The notes: generated from the letters alone by a model not told the origin. A DNA stretch of 64,000 nucleotides from Rufibacter latericius (GCF_003721515.1 NZ_RJJD01000023.1:55735-119734), one strand, 5' to 3'; counted from the first letter of the stretch, positions 37,296 to 46,113 are shown. Translations and numbers: made by a program.

Positions 37296-37592
37296 ATGAA
37301 AAAGGAAGAGAAGGTTCTGAAAGTGATCTATAAATTAGTACAAGGAGACAGTTCGCCGGTGCATTTGCCCGTTTCACCGGTGGCGGTAAGTGAAACCGCT
37401 GACATGGCCATTGACCAGGTGCAAGCCTGCTGCAAAACCCTGGAAACCCACGGGTACCTGATGAGCAGCAAAGGCCCTCGGGAACGTACGTATTATTACA
37501 TCACCAAAGCCGGGTTGTCTGAAGCCGTGAACCCCACGTTACCCCTGTACGTTAGTTCATCTTCTACCCCCCAGAACAGGACAAGAGCTTAA
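37296..37592 (+). CDS. Small winged-helix-like protein
   Basis: This 98-residue protein reads as a single winged helix-turn-helix: helices KEEKVLKVIYKLVQ and MAIDQVQACCKTLETHGYL, followed by a wing (SKGPRERTYYYITKAGLSEAV). That pattern (helix, QVQACCKTLE, GYL, wing strands) is that of MarR/PadR-type DNA-binding domains without a dimerisation helix. It has a flexible Ser/Thr/Pro tail. I cannot name its targets. A strong hairpin follows at 37621, and the gene stands alone. Confidence 0.72.
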   Translation: MKKEEKVLKVIYKLVQGDSSPVHLPVSPVAVSETADMAIDQVQACCKTLETHGYLMSSKGPRERTYYYITKAGLSEAVNPTLPLYVSSSSTPQNRTRA

Positions 37593-37620
37593 CTCAATAC
37601 GATATATCCTGAGCAAGGAA

Positions 37621-37672
37621 AAGCTTCGGTATTAAGGGCGTTTTTACAAAAACACCCTTAATACCGAAGCTT
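37621..37672 (+). terminator. 25-bp terminator hairpin
   Basis: Arms 37621-37645 and 37648-37672 pair over 25 bp with one mismatch and a two-base loop, followed by TTTTTT. Confidence 0.85.
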
Positions 37673-37775
37673 TTTTATGGGCCCTTTTGTCCGTGATTTC
37701 CTTCTGGTCTCCCTTTCCTGAAAACAGCTTAAAACCGCTTCAGTCCTCTTTTTCTATTCAGGAGAGAAGGGGTAA

Positions 37776-37827
37776 GCCCCAGCGCTTTCAGGCTGGTTTT
37801 TGAAAAACAGCCTGAAAGCGCTGGGGC
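37776..37827 (-). terminator. Terminator hairpin of the asparaginase gene
   Basis: The arms gccccagcgctttcaggctg and complement, plus a T/A tract apex, span 37776-37827, 60 bases after the stop of the minus-strand gene. Confidence 0.75.
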
Positions 37828-37887
37828 TCGATTTTCTGGTTTTATCTTACCGTAAGAGGAAGGGGAGGTACAGCAAAGGTCTGGGCT

Positions 37888-38823
37888 CTATTCTTTTTCC
37901 CAGTTGCCGTCCTCGTCTCTCCAGATGGCCAGGTAAGTGGGGTCGTTGTTTCTCTTGCAGGCCCTGAACATGAGACTGGTTTCAAAGCTGAACTCCACGT
38001 TGCCCTCTGGGTCCATGGCAATAAAATTTCGGTCGCCCTCAATTCGGTCTTTGTACACCTCCATGGCTTCTTTGGCGGCCTCTTTCAGCGACAGATTCTT
38101 ATATTTCATCAGCGCATAGACCTCATGGGCCACGTTGGCCCGCATGATGCCTTCGCCGTCTCCGGTGCAGGAAACAGCCACTACCTCGTTGTTGGCGTAG
38201 GTACCGGAACCAATGATAGGAGAGTCGCCTACCCGGCCGGGGTACTGGTTTTCCAAACCGCCGGTAGAGGTGGCAGCGGCCAGGTTGCCGTCCATGTCCA
38301 GAGCCACAGCGCCTACTGTGTCTTTCAACAGCTCATCTTTTTCTTTCTTTTTCGCCTTCTTCAGGGACTTTATCTTTTCCTCGGTTTTGAAATAGTCATC
38401 GCCTTTCATCTCCAGTTCCTGTTCCCGGGCGAACTCCTCGGCGCCCACACTGGTGAGCAACACGTGTTTGGAGCGTTCCATAATGGTTTTAGCCAAGGTA
38501 ATAGGGTGTTTCACATGTTTAACCCCAGACACTGCCCCGGCCTGCATATTTTTCCCGTCCATGATGGAGGCATCAAACTCAATGCTCTCGTCTTTGGCCA
38601 GGCTTCCGCCACGGCCCGCGTTGAAAAGTTGGTTATTTTCCATGCTTCTTACGGCGGCTTCTACTGCGTCCACCGCGCTTCCACCGGCTTCCAGCACGTG
38701 CCATCCGGCCATCAGGGCATTGTCAAGCCCTTGCCGGTAAGCGGCCTCTTTTGCTTCGCCAATGTCTTCGCGGCTTTGGTTTTCAGCGCCTCCATGAATT
38801 GCAATCACCCAATTTTTCTTCAT
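37888..38823 (-). CDS. Isoaspartyl peptidase / L-asparaginase (Ntn hydrolase)
   Basis: This 311-residue protein is a type 2 asparaginase/isoaspartyl peptidase, an N-terminal nucleophile hydrolase that cleaves itself before a Thr. The autoprocessing site is KDT169VGAVALD; the substrate and oxyanion residues are in TSTGGLENQYPGRVGDSPIIGSGTY. The alpha part starts WVIAIHGGAEN with the Gly-rich GGSAVDAVEAAV segment. It degrades isoaspartyl dipeptides released from protein turnover, and also asparagine. There is a Lys-rich linker (KIKSLKKAKKKEKDELLKD) before the cleavage site, common in the family. No signal peptide, so it acts in the cytoplasm. Single gene. Confidence 0.92.
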   Translation of the reverse strand: MKKNWVIAIHGGAENQSREDIGEAKEAAYRQGLDNALMAGWHVLEAGGSAVDAVEAAVRSMENNQLFNAGRGGSLAKDESIEFDASIMDGKNMQAGAVSGVKHVKHPITLAKTIMERSKHVLLTSVGAEEFAREQELEMKGDDYFKTEEKIKSLKKAKKKEKDELLKDTVGAVALDMDGNLAAATSTGGLENQYPGRVGDSPIIGSGTYANNEVVAVSCTGDGEGIMRANVAHEVYALMKYKNLSLKEAAKEAMEVYKDRIEGDRNFIAMDPEGNVEFSFETSLMFRACKRNNDPTYLAIWRDEDGNWEKE

Positions 38824-39395
38824 AACGGTAGTGTCTTATCGGTTTTATTAAGTTCAGGCCCTACAACCTGGCTGTTTGGATGTACGGGAAGGATAGACCT
38901 CGGTTGGCCTGATAAATACTGAAATAAAACTGATGTTTTACGGATACAAGCCCGCCCCTTGGGCTTTGCCGCAGGTTAGGGTATGCCACTTTTCTAAACC
39001 GCCTCTCCGAATGCTTTTATTTCTAACTTCTTACCCGTTGGAAAGAAGAGCAGTAGAAAAATCCCGTGTTTTAACCTGTGATTTCCCGTGTTTGTTCAGG
39101 CACTTTTAGGGGGCAGTTAAGCGTATGACAAGAACAGGTGCCATCCCTGCAGGATCTATCCCTTTGATGGGATTGGATTTAGTAGGGTCGCCAAAGAGCA
39201 TTAAAAAATAGGGGTATGGTTTTACATCCAAAACTTAAAAAGGCCTGGCGAAGGATTGCTGGGGCAGCAAAGCTATTGAAACAACACCGGTACTGGTGCT
39301 TTCATGCCGGGAATACCCGCCGTATGCGAAAAAGGCTCCGGGCTGCCGCTTAATCTACTTAGAAAGGAAAGAGAACCTATTTAAAGGGCTGTTTT
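38824..39395. other. Gene-free stretch
   Basis: No open frame is supported. It contains small imperfect hairpins (e.g. aagccc...gggctt at 38949) and a candidate promoter area for the STAS-like gene. Confidence 0.4.
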
Positions 39396-39740
39396 ATGCA
39401 AAAAATTATAACAGAGAAGATTGGTGAGAAAGTGGTGATCCTGCTGCAGGAAGACCTGGATGCTTCTGACCTCCGGTTAACCAGATGGTTGCAAAACGCC
39501 GGTTCCGCTAGCCAGGAATTCCATCTCTGGATAGACTGCTCCAGCCTGGAGTGCATTAAATCTAAAGGTGTCTGCCACTTCATCAATCAATTGCTTTTGC
39601 TCAAGAACCAGCACGTACACATCACTCTTTTGAATTTGGGTACCCACTATCGGCAGATGTTAGAACTGCTGGGGGTAAATTCCTTTTTCAAAGAAGTACC
39701 AGATTTTGAAGAAGCCTACCATTTGGTTCAGGCCTCTTAA
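39396..39740 (+). CDS. STAS-like domain protein
   Basis: This 114-residue protein has the STAS order: opening strands (IITEKIGEKVVILLQEDLDASDLRLT), core LWIDCSSLECIKSKGVCHFINQLLLL, and a final helix (GTHYRQMLELLGVNSFFKEVPDFEEA). The phosphorylation loop reads I-K-S-K-G instead of I-D-S-S-G, so a Ser is present, but the acid before it is replaced by Lys. It is the third STAS-type protein in 12 kb and probably belongs to the same partner-switching network as the pair at 28363-29110. Confidence 0.75.
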   Translation: MQKIITEKIGEKVVILLQEDLDASDLRLTRWLQNAGSASQEFHLWIDCSSLECIKSKGVCHFINQLLLLKNQHVHITLLNLGTHYRQMLELLGVNSFFKEVPDFEEAYHLVQAS

Positions 39741-39842
39741 ATGCCTTGTAAGTTCAAGGGCCTTCAGAGCAGGGGTGCACGATGCCTACCGTTTTAGAGG
39801 TGATTTACAGAAAACGAGATAGATACGGAGGGTAAGAACAGC

Positions 39843-40178
39843 ATGGGCCTTGAGCAATTCAAAGACCTGAAAGAGGCGCTGACCTTTTTACAAGAGCAAG
39901 GGTATTCCCAGTCATTTAGTTGCTGCCCGGAAGGGTGGCAAAGCCCCGAAACCAAAGAAGTGTTCTCGCCCGAGGACCTTCAGGTAGAGATGTGCCAACG
40001 GTTTCAGGTTTACCTGGGTGCCCACCACCTGGCGGTTCTGTACGTGGTAAAAGCACCCAACGGAACCAAAGGTGTCATCATTGACAACTGCACCACCTAC
40101 GGAGATGCCCTATTTGGTGAGTTTCTGTTGCGCATGAAACTCCACAAGACCGTTCGTTCCTCCCAACAGCCTAAGTAA
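39843..40178 (+). CDS. Small conserved Bacteroidota protein
   Basis: This 111-residue soluble alpha/beta protein (LKEALTFLQEQGYSQSFSCCPEGWQSPETKEVFSPEDLQVEMCQRFQVYL ... AVLYVVKAPNGTKGVIIDNCTTYGD) belongs to a small family that many databases label phosphoribosylpyrophosphate synthetase-like; that label has no basis in the sequence, which is far too short for such an enzyme and lacks its PRPP loop. The function is unknown. It lies 100 bases after the STAS-like gene. Confidence 0.7.
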   Translation: MGLEQFKDLKEALTFLQEQGYSQSFSCCPEGWQSPETKEVFSPEDLQVEMCQRFQVYLGAHHLAVLYVVKAPNGTKGVIIDNCTTYGDALFGEFLLRMKLHKTVRSSQQPK

Positions 40179-40400
40179 GCCAACAGATAACCTGGTCCCG
40201 CTTGGATATACCCAAACCCTTTCCATTTACCAGGCTTCTTTAATAAAGCAATAAAGCGCCTAACAAGCACAGAATTTTTTCGATAAAAACAGAATGGAAT
40301 TATTGTCAGAAGAAAGGCTTCTGTGGGTTTAATGATTTGCATTATACGAATTCTAAGTAAGTGCCAGGGGAAACTTGGAAAAATTATTTTTATAAAAAGG

Positions 40401-40432
40401 TTGTTTTTGTAAAACTTGTGCCCTTACCTTTA
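40401..40432 (+). promoter_or_regulatory. Promoter of the SAM-riboswitch/SusCD transcript
   Basis: TTG at 40401-40403, 21-base spacer, then TACCTTTA at 40425-40432 (seven of eight to TAnnTTTG). It precedes the aptamer by 18 bases. Confidence 0.6.
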
Positions 40433-40449
40433 GGGCATCTTTATTGGAG

Positions 40450-40552
40450 ATTTATAAAGAAGAGGCGAGAGAGCAGGCTCCAAGACCCTCTAGCAACCTT
40501 CGGCCCGGCCGAAAAGGTGCTAACACCTGCCCATTTGTTGGGAACTATAAAT
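40450..40552 (+). promoter_or_regulatory. SAM-I (S-box) riboswitch
   Basis: The conserved core of the S-box aptamer is visible: AGAGGCGAGAGAGC, GGCTCCAAGACCCTCTAGCAACC and AAAAGGTGCTAACACCTGCC. A 7-bp closing helix P1 (atttata 40450-40456 with tataaat 40546-40552) frames it, and a GC-rich P3-like loop lies between. The aptamer ends nine bases before the start of a 30-residue Cys-ending frame, so there is no space for a classical terminator. It likely controls translation of that leader frame. Downstream structural genes are SusC and SusD. Confidence 0.87.
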
Positions 40553-40560
40553 AATTGACC

Positions 40561-40653
40561 ATGCAACCACAGATTTTGCAACCTCGCTTGACCTCTGACA
40601 GCCATCCTGCCTCCCGGCAGTTCCTGCACATGCAGGCTTGTTGTTGCTGTTAG
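40561..40653 (+). CDS. Leader peptide 1 (ends in four Cys)
   Basis: This 30-residue frame begins MQPQILQPRL and ends in HMQACCCC followed by TAG. It starts nine bases after the riboswitch P1 helix, in the same -gaccATG- context as the leader before the M14 peptidase. The coding strand is rich in C and poor in G. It has no signal peptide or fold. I read it as an attenuator leader whose translation speed reports charged Cys-tRNA, in the manner of cysteine-ended leader frames described in mycobacteria. A hairpin with stem tcacc/ggtga lies at 40692-40705. Confidence 0.7.
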   Translation: MQPQILQPRLTSDSHPASRQFLHMQACCCC

Positions 40654-40746
40654 AGCTGGCGCCACCTCCTTCTTTCCTGGCGTAACCTTGGTCACCTTTC
40701 GGTGAGGCACGCCTATGTATTCCTGTTTCTTAACACAATTACCCCT

Positions 40747-40872
40747 ATGAACCATTCTTTACCTTCCTCTTCCCCGGAAGACCATGCTCTCACCGGAGCA
40801 TTTTACTTGTCTTCCGCTGCTGCTCTAACCAGAAACACTGTGCCTGCCTGCACCCGAATGTGCTGTTGTTGA
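40747..40872 (+). CDS. Leader peptide 2 (ends ...ACTRMCCC)
   Basis: This 41-residue frame begins MNHSLPSSSP and ends PACTRMCCC followed by TGA, 106 bases before the SusC start. Like leader 1, it is rich in C and poor in G in its first half, and its last seven codons carry four cysteines plus a Met. That three independent short frames in the two riboswitch leaders end alike makes chance unlikely. It could be a second attenuator stage. Confidence 0.65.
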   Translation: MNHSLPSSSPEDHALTGAFYLSSAAALTRNTVPACTRMCCC

Positions 40873-40978
40873 TACAGGTTTCTCTAGGGCTAAAACCATA
40901 GTTTCCTTTCTGTCTTGAAATCACCGGTATCGTCCTGAGGCCGGGTAGAAATAATCTTGTCTTTATTATTTTATAAAA

Positions 40979-43900
40979 ATGAAAACGTATACAAGTAGTA
41001 CTCTAAAAAGTCTAGTAAGTCTAGGGGTATTATTAGCAATATTGCTGACCCATGCTGCTTTTGCCCAGGCGCAGACCGTTACCGGGCAGGTAACGGGTGC
41101 CAAAGGCAATGAAGCCCTGGCGGGCGTAAGCGTGGTCCTGAAAGGCACTACCAGCGGTACCTTCACCAACGCCGAGGGGCGCTTCTCCATCCCAGTCAAA
41201 TCCGGCCAGACACTGGTGTTTTCCAGTATCGGGTATACTTCTCTAGAGGCTGTGGTGAATGGAAGCACCGTGAACGTGACCTTGAAAGAAGACACCAAAA
41301 GCCTGGAAGAAATTGTGGTGGTAGGCTACGGAACGCAGTCGCAGCGGGCGGTTTCCAGCTCGGTGAGCACCGTGAACGTGGAAGACCTGCGGGGCTTACC
41401 GGTTACTTCCCCAGACCAATTGATCCAGGGGAAAGCGGCCGGGGTGCAGATTTCCTCAGCCAGCGGTGCGCCGGGCGGTGGTATCAGCGTGAGTGTGCGC
41501 GGGGCTACTTCCATTAACGCCAGCAATTCTCCTTTATATGTGATTGACGGAGTGTTCATCAACAACCAGTCGCTGAGCAACCTGGGCCTGGGCGGACAGA
41601 CCTTCAACCCGCTGGCGGATTTGAACCCGGCGGATATTGAAAGCATCCAGGTACTGAAAGATGCCAATGCCACGGCTATTTACGGGTCAAGGGGAGCCAA
41701 CGGTGTGGTATTGATCACCACTAAGCGCGGCAAACTGAACGCGGGCTCCAAGATTAGTTTCCAGACCTACTTCGGTTGGGCCAAGGCGCCTAAGCTCTAC
41801 GAAACCGTGAACGCTCAGCAGGAGGCCGAACTCATCAACGAGGCGTTCCTGAACGATGGCGGCGCTTTCGCTTCCCGTCCGTTTCGTCCCAAAGCCGAGG
41901 GTGGCCGCGGTTTGCCTGAGGAGCAGACCACATATTCCCGTATTCCGGATGTGTTCCAGACCGCCAAAACCCAGAGCTATGATTTGTCGGCTTCGGGTGG
42001 GTCAGACAAAAGCCGGTACTTTATTGGCGGCAGCTATTTCTCGCAGGAAGGGATTGTGAAACCGGCCCAGTTTGAGCGTTTCAGCGGTCGGTTTAACTTT
42101 GACCATAACCTTAGTGAGAAACTGACGGTGGGCATCAGTGCCTCGGGAGCGTACAGCCACCGCAACGTGAGCCGCAACGACAACAGCGCGCAGGGCGTGA
42201 TCAACTCTTCTTTGTACGTGCAGACGTTTTTGCCCGTGTTCAATGAGGACGGCAGCTACGCCCGCCACAGCATCTTTGACAACCACCTGGCGCTTATTGA
42301 GAACCTGAACATGCAGGGGCACAGCAACCGCCTCATCGGGAACCTGTACGCCGAGTACGAGATTCTGCCGGGCTTGTCATTTAAATCCAGCTGGAGCCTG
42401 GATTACAACAGTTACATTGACAAGGTCTACAACAACACCCAAATTAGCGTGGGCCTTCCCGCCGGGAACGGCAGCAACACCCAATCCAGCCTAGTGACAC
42501 TTATCAATGAGCAGGTCTTGACCTACAACAAAGCCCTTGGCGATGACCACCGTTTGAACCTGGTTTTGGGAAATACCCTCCAAAGCACCAAATACAACTT
42601 CCTGACGCTCTCAGGCCAGAAATTCCCGAGCGATAATTTCCAGGAAATCGCTTCTTCGTCCATCCAGACGGGCAGCACCAGTTCCAGCCAGAATGGCTTG
42701 GTGTCTTTCTTCGGGAGGGCGAGTTACACGTTCAGAGACAAGTACAGCCTGGATGGTAGCCTCCGCGCCGATGGTTCTTCTAAGTTCGCTGCGGGCAATA
42801 AATGGGGCTACTTCCCGTCGGTAGGGGCAGCCTGGATTATCTCAGAAGAGGCCTTCGCGAAAAGCCTGCCGTTTGACCAGATCAAGCTGCGCGCCAACAT
42901 CGGGTTGTCAGGTAACCAGAACGGCATCAGCGATTTCCCCTCGCAGAGTTTGTGGAGAGCCGGTAGAAACTACCAGAACAACCCAGGCATCAGCCCGAGC
43001 CAGTTGGGCAACCCCGATCTGACCTGGGAGACTACCCGCCAGTGGAACGTGGGTCTGGACTTGGCGTTCCTGCAGAACCGCATCAAAGTGGAGGCCAATT
43101 ACTACAGCAAATACACCAAAGACCTGTTGATTCAGGTGCCGGTGCCGTCCAAACTGGGCTACTCCAGCGTGTATGAGAACCTGGGCGAGGTGAGCAACAA
43201 AGGGGTGGAGCTGAGCATTTCCTCGGTGAACATCCAGAAAGATGATTTCCAGTGGTCCACGGACTTCAACATCGCCAGAAACAAGAACCGCATTGAGAAA
43301 CTGCCTACGCCTATCACCGCCCACTCCCGCGACTGGGTGCGGATGGAGCAAGGCAATTCGCTCTTCGCTTTCTGGGTGTATGACCAACTGTATGTAGACC
43401 CGCAGACCGGCGATGCCGTGTACGATGACGTGGACAAAAACGGCACCATCACCACCGCCGACCGCAAGATTCTGGGCAATGGCGCCCCGGATTTCTTCGG
43501 GAGCTTGAACAACACCGTGCGCTTCAAGCGGTTCGATTTAGGGGCCCTTTTGTATTTTCAGTCCGGAAACGACATCATCAACCTGAACCGTTTCTTTCTG
43601 GAGCACGGCGGTACCCAGAGCGGCATCACCTTCTTCCCGAACCAGCTGAACAGATGGCAAAAGCCCGGCGACATCACGGATGTGCCCCGTCTGACCAAGA
43701 AGGGCAACAACTACACCCTGCCCAGCAGCCGCTACTTGGAAGACGGTTCCTTCCTGCGCCTGCGCTCCATCACCCTGGGCTACAACGTGCCTACCGAGCT
43801 GGTGAACCGCTTCAAAATCTCCAACCTGCGCCTGTACGCCCTGGCCACCAACCTCTGGACGCTCACCAACTACAGCGGCCTTGACCCCGAGGTGAACGTA

Positions 43901-43990
43901 GCCGCGAACAACCAGAACGTGCTGGGCATTGACCACGCCGTGGTGCCGCAGCCCAGAAGTTTCCAAATAGGTGCCAATGTTACTTTCTAA
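40979..43990 (+). CDS. SusC/RagA-type TonB-dependent receptor
   Basis: This 1003-residue protein has a signal peptide (LLAILLTHAAFAQAQ), a CarboxypepD_reg-like domain (about 35-110, VTGQVTGAKGNEALAGVSVVLKGT), and the plug with the SusC hallmark LYVIDGVFI and IYGSRGANGVVLITTKRG. A 22-strand barrel ends in IGANVTF. SusC proteins import ligands with the help of a SusD lid and TonB energy; RagAB-like pairs import peptides. It follows a SAM riboswitch and two leader frames, so it probably imports a sulfur-bearing nutrient. SusD starts nine bases after its stop. Confidence 0.93.
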   Translation: MKTYTSSTLKSLVSLGVLLAILLTHAAFAQAQTVTGQVTGAKGNEALAGVSVVLKGTTSGTFTNAEGRFSIPVKSGQTLVFSSIGYTSLEAVVNGSTVNVTLKEDTKSLEEIVVVGYGTQSQRAVSSSVSTVNVEDLRGLPVTSPDQLIQGKAAGVQISSASGAPGGGISVSVRGATSINASNSPLYVIDGVFINNQSLSNLGLGGQTFNPLADLNPADIESIQVLKDANATAIYGSRGANGVVLITTKRGKLNAGSKISFQTYFGWAKAPKLYETVNAQQEAELINEAFLNDGGAFASRPFRPKAEGGRGLPEEQTTYSRIPDVFQTAKTQSYDLSASGGSDKSRYFIGGSYFSQEGIVKPAQFERFSGRFNFDHNLSEKLTVGISASGAYSHRNVSRNDNSAQGVINSSLYVQTFLPVFNEDGSYARHSIFDNHLALIENLNMQGHSNRLIGNLYAEYEILPGLSFKSSWSLDYNSYIDKVYNNTQISVGLPAGNGSNTQSSLVTLINEQVLTYNKALGDDHRLNLVLGNTLQSTKYNFLTLSGQKFPSDNFQEIASSSIQTGSTSSSQNGLVSFFGRASYTFRDKYSLDGSLRADGSSKFAAGNKWGYFPSVGAAWIISEEAFAKSLPFDQIKLRANIGLSGNQNGISDFPSQSLWRAGRNYQNNPGISPSQLGNPDLTWETTRQWNVGLDLAFLQNRIKVEANYYSKYTKDLLIQVPVPSKLGYSSVYENLGEVSNKGVELSISSVNIQKDDFQWSTDFNIARNKNRIEKLPTPITAHSRDWVRMEQGNSLFAFWVYDQLYVDPQTGDAVYDDVDKNGTITTADRKILGNGAPDFFGSLNNTVRFKRFDLGALLYFQSGNDIINLNRFFLEHGGTQSGITFFPNQLNRWQKPGDITDVPRLTKKGNNYTLPSSRYLEDGSFLRLRSITLGYNVPTELVNRFKISNLRLYALATNLWTLTNYSGLDPEVNVAANNQNVLGIDHAVVPQPRSFQIGANVTF

Positions 43991-43999
43991 AAAACAGCC

Positions 44000-45379
44000 A
44001 TGAAAACGATTCTTACTTCCTATAAAACCTTTGTCTTAGCCGCCGCCGTCCTCTTCTCTAGTTGCGATTTGCTGGAGCCGGATCCGGCCACCGAGGTCTT
44101 GTCTTCCACTGCCCTGGTAGATGCCCGTGGTGCCCAGGCTGCCTTACTTGGTACTTACAGCGAGCTCCAAAGCAACAGCTACTATGGCCTGGATTATCCG
44201 GCTTTGTCTTACCTGTCCTCAGACGAGGCAGAGTCCATCGGGTCCTTTGACTTCTACCGGCAGTTTGACCGCAACGGCATCCAGTCAGAGAACAGCTCTA
44301 TCCTGAGCACCTGGCGGCAGATTTACCGCGTGATCAACCTCGCCAACAACCTCATTGCCGATGTGCCGGCCATCCAGGACCCAGCCTTAACCGATAACCT
44401 CCGGAAAAGCATCCTAGCTGAAGCCCATTTCCTGCGCGGCTTGGCGTACTTTGACATCGCCCGGGCCTGGGGCGGCGCCCAGTTGGTTCTCACACCAACA
44501 GATTCTAAACTGGACGGACAAGGCATCGGGCGGTCCACCAAAGCCGAAACCTACGCCCAGGTGCTGTCAGACTTGAACCAAGCCGAGCAGTTTTTCACCG
44601 AGGTGGAGAACGGAGCCGTGGGAGCTTCCTACACTACACCCGCCCGTGCCTCCTTGCTGGCCGTCTGGGCCCTGAAAGCCCGCTTCTACCTCTACCAGGA
44701 AAACTGGACCGAGGCCGAGAACTACGCGACCAAGGTGATTGAAGTGAAAAAAGCCCAGCTGGTGTTCCCGTACGAGCAAACCATCCAGGGTCTGCTCACC
44801 CCGGAAAGCATCCTGGAACTGGCCTACACCACCGCCAACGGCAACAGCCACGCGTCTTATTGGCTGCCCAGCTCAAGCGGCGGTCGCCTGGAGTGGATTC
44901 CTGGCCAAACTATCACCAGCGAGTTGCGCAACCCAGCCGTGGGTGGAGCCCGTAGCATCCTCATCGGGACCTCCGGTGCCATTGTCTACGGCAAAAAATA
45001 CTTCCGGAACGGTACCAGCGATGACCCTGCATTCCTGCTGAGAATCTCCGAACAGTACCTCATTCGCGCTGAAGCCCGCGTGAAGAAAGCCGCTCCTGAC
45101 CTGGCAGGCGCCCTAGCCGATGTGAACGCCATACGGGAAAGAGCCCGCCTAGAGAAACTGACCTTGACTGATGCACCAGGGCTGTTGCTGGCCATAGAGC
45201 AGGAACGCAAACTGGAACTCGCCTTTGAAGGCCACCGCTGGTTTGACCTCATCCGCACCGGCCGCGCCCAAGCCGTGCTAGGCATCACGGACCCCAACAA
45301 GTTCCTGTACCCCATTCCTAATGCTGACATTGTCGCTGACCCAGACCTGGGACCGGAAGACCAGAACCCAGGATATTGA
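44000..45379 (+). CDS. SusD/RagB-type nutrient-binding lipoprotein
   Basis: This 459-residue lipoprotein (LFSSCDLLEPDP, lipobox Cys23) has the SusD layout of TPR-like helices (ALVDARGAQAALLGTYSELQS; HFLRGLAYFDIARAWGGAQLVLT; SLLAVWALKARFYLYQENWTEAENYATKVIEVK) and the typical C-terminal ending (LLAIEQERKLELAFEGHRWFDLIRTGRA). It acts on the cell surface as the lid and ligand-binding partner of the SusC at 40979. The pair forms one operon with a single terminator after it. Confidence 0.93.
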   Translation: MKTILTSYKTFVLAAAVLFSSCDLLEPDPATEVLSSTALVDARGAQAALLGTYSELQSNSYYGLDYPALSYLSSDEAESIGSFDFYRQFDRNGIQSENSSILSTWRQIYRVINLANNLIADVPAIQDPALTDNLRKSILAEAHFLRGLAYFDIARAWGGAQLVLTPTDSKLDGQGIGRSTKAETYAQVLSDLNQAEQFFTEVENGAVGASYTTPARASLLAVWALKARFYLYQENWTEAENYATKVIEVKKAQLVFPYEQTIQGLLTPESILELAYTTANGNSHASYWLPSSSGGRLEWIPGQTITSELRNPAVGGARSILIGTSGAIVYGKKYFRNGTSDDPAFLLRISEQYLIRAEARVKKAAPDLAGALADVNAIRERARLEKLTLTDAPGLLLAIEQERKLELAFEGHRWFDLIRTGRAQAVLGITDPNKFLYPIPNADIVADPDLGPEDQNPGY

Positions 45380-45402
45380 TTGTAATTCTTTCTTTGCTTG
45401 TG

Positions 45403-45438
45403 AAAAGGAGTGCCGCCCTGCGGTACTCCTTTTTTTTT
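45403..45438 (+). terminator. Rho-independent terminator of the SusCD operon
   Basis: Stem aaaaggagtgccgc/gcggtactcctttt (one G-T pair), three-base loop, followed by eight T. Confidence 0.88.
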
Positions 45439-45612
45439 ACGATGTTTTGGGACTGTTTTTAGGAAAAGGGGTTTAAAGCAGTGTTGTATTTGAGGGTTTG
45501 AACAATTAAAGGGGTAGACTTGGAGTAGGTTGGAGCTTTGGATTGATGTGTATTCTATTGATACCTTATTTGTGAGTAAATTGTGGTTGTATAATGATCT
45601 AACAAAAGCATA

Positions 45613-45846
45613 ATGATTAGATTAAAAGTTATAGAATGCAGTTTTACTACTGAGCATGGTTGGTTATTTAGTTTACAGGACGGTGAAGGTAAATGCCATT
45701 ATCTAATGGATAGTAGTTTTTACGCTGAACACAATCTTAAAGCACCAATTACAAGACATCACTTGGATTCACTTGACATTGGTCATTCCCTGCTTTCCGA
45801 ATCTACTATCATTGGAGGGTTGCACATTGTAACAACAGTAAAGTGA
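45613..45846 (+). CDS. Small hypothetical protein
   Basis: This 77-residue frame (MIRLKVIECSFTTEHGWLFSLQDGEGKCHYLMDSSFYAEH...) has a plausible soluble alternating strand pattern and several His and Cys, but I do not recognise it. The DNA is AT-rich compared with neighbours. A hairpin terminator lies at 46114. The gene is moderately likely. Confidence 0.5.
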   Translation: MIRLKVIECSFTTEHGWLFSLQDGEGKCHYLMDSSFYAEHNLKAPITRHHLDSLDIGHSLLSESTIIGGLHIVTTVK

Positions 45847-46113
45847 AAGTGCATTGCTCTTCCAGAGTTTCCTCTTGAAGAAAACTGCTGGGGAGTTCAA
45901 CTCCCGAAGAGCTGTACTTTTGTTTTTCGGCATTTTACTTCCTCGCGATTAAAAGACAAATGTGGTGATGCGTTTTGTGGTCATTTTCCCAAAAAGAGGC
46001 TCTAAACATCCTATTGCCACTTGATGATTTACCTACTTTGCCGACATGCTGATAGTCTTTTCTGAAGTTCTAGCGAGTTACCCGTACTTCCTTTCACAAT
46101 TAGAACAGCACAA
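45847..46113. other. Short gene-free stretch
   Basis: No supported feature before the terminator hairpin at 46114. Confidence 0.4.

Noticed and set aside
40561-40872. Leader frames read as metallothionein-like or secreted bioactive peptides
   Set aside because: They lack a signal peptide and processing site, and they sit directly behind a SAM aptamer in a transcript leader, as does the third frame at another locus; a regulatory role fits better.
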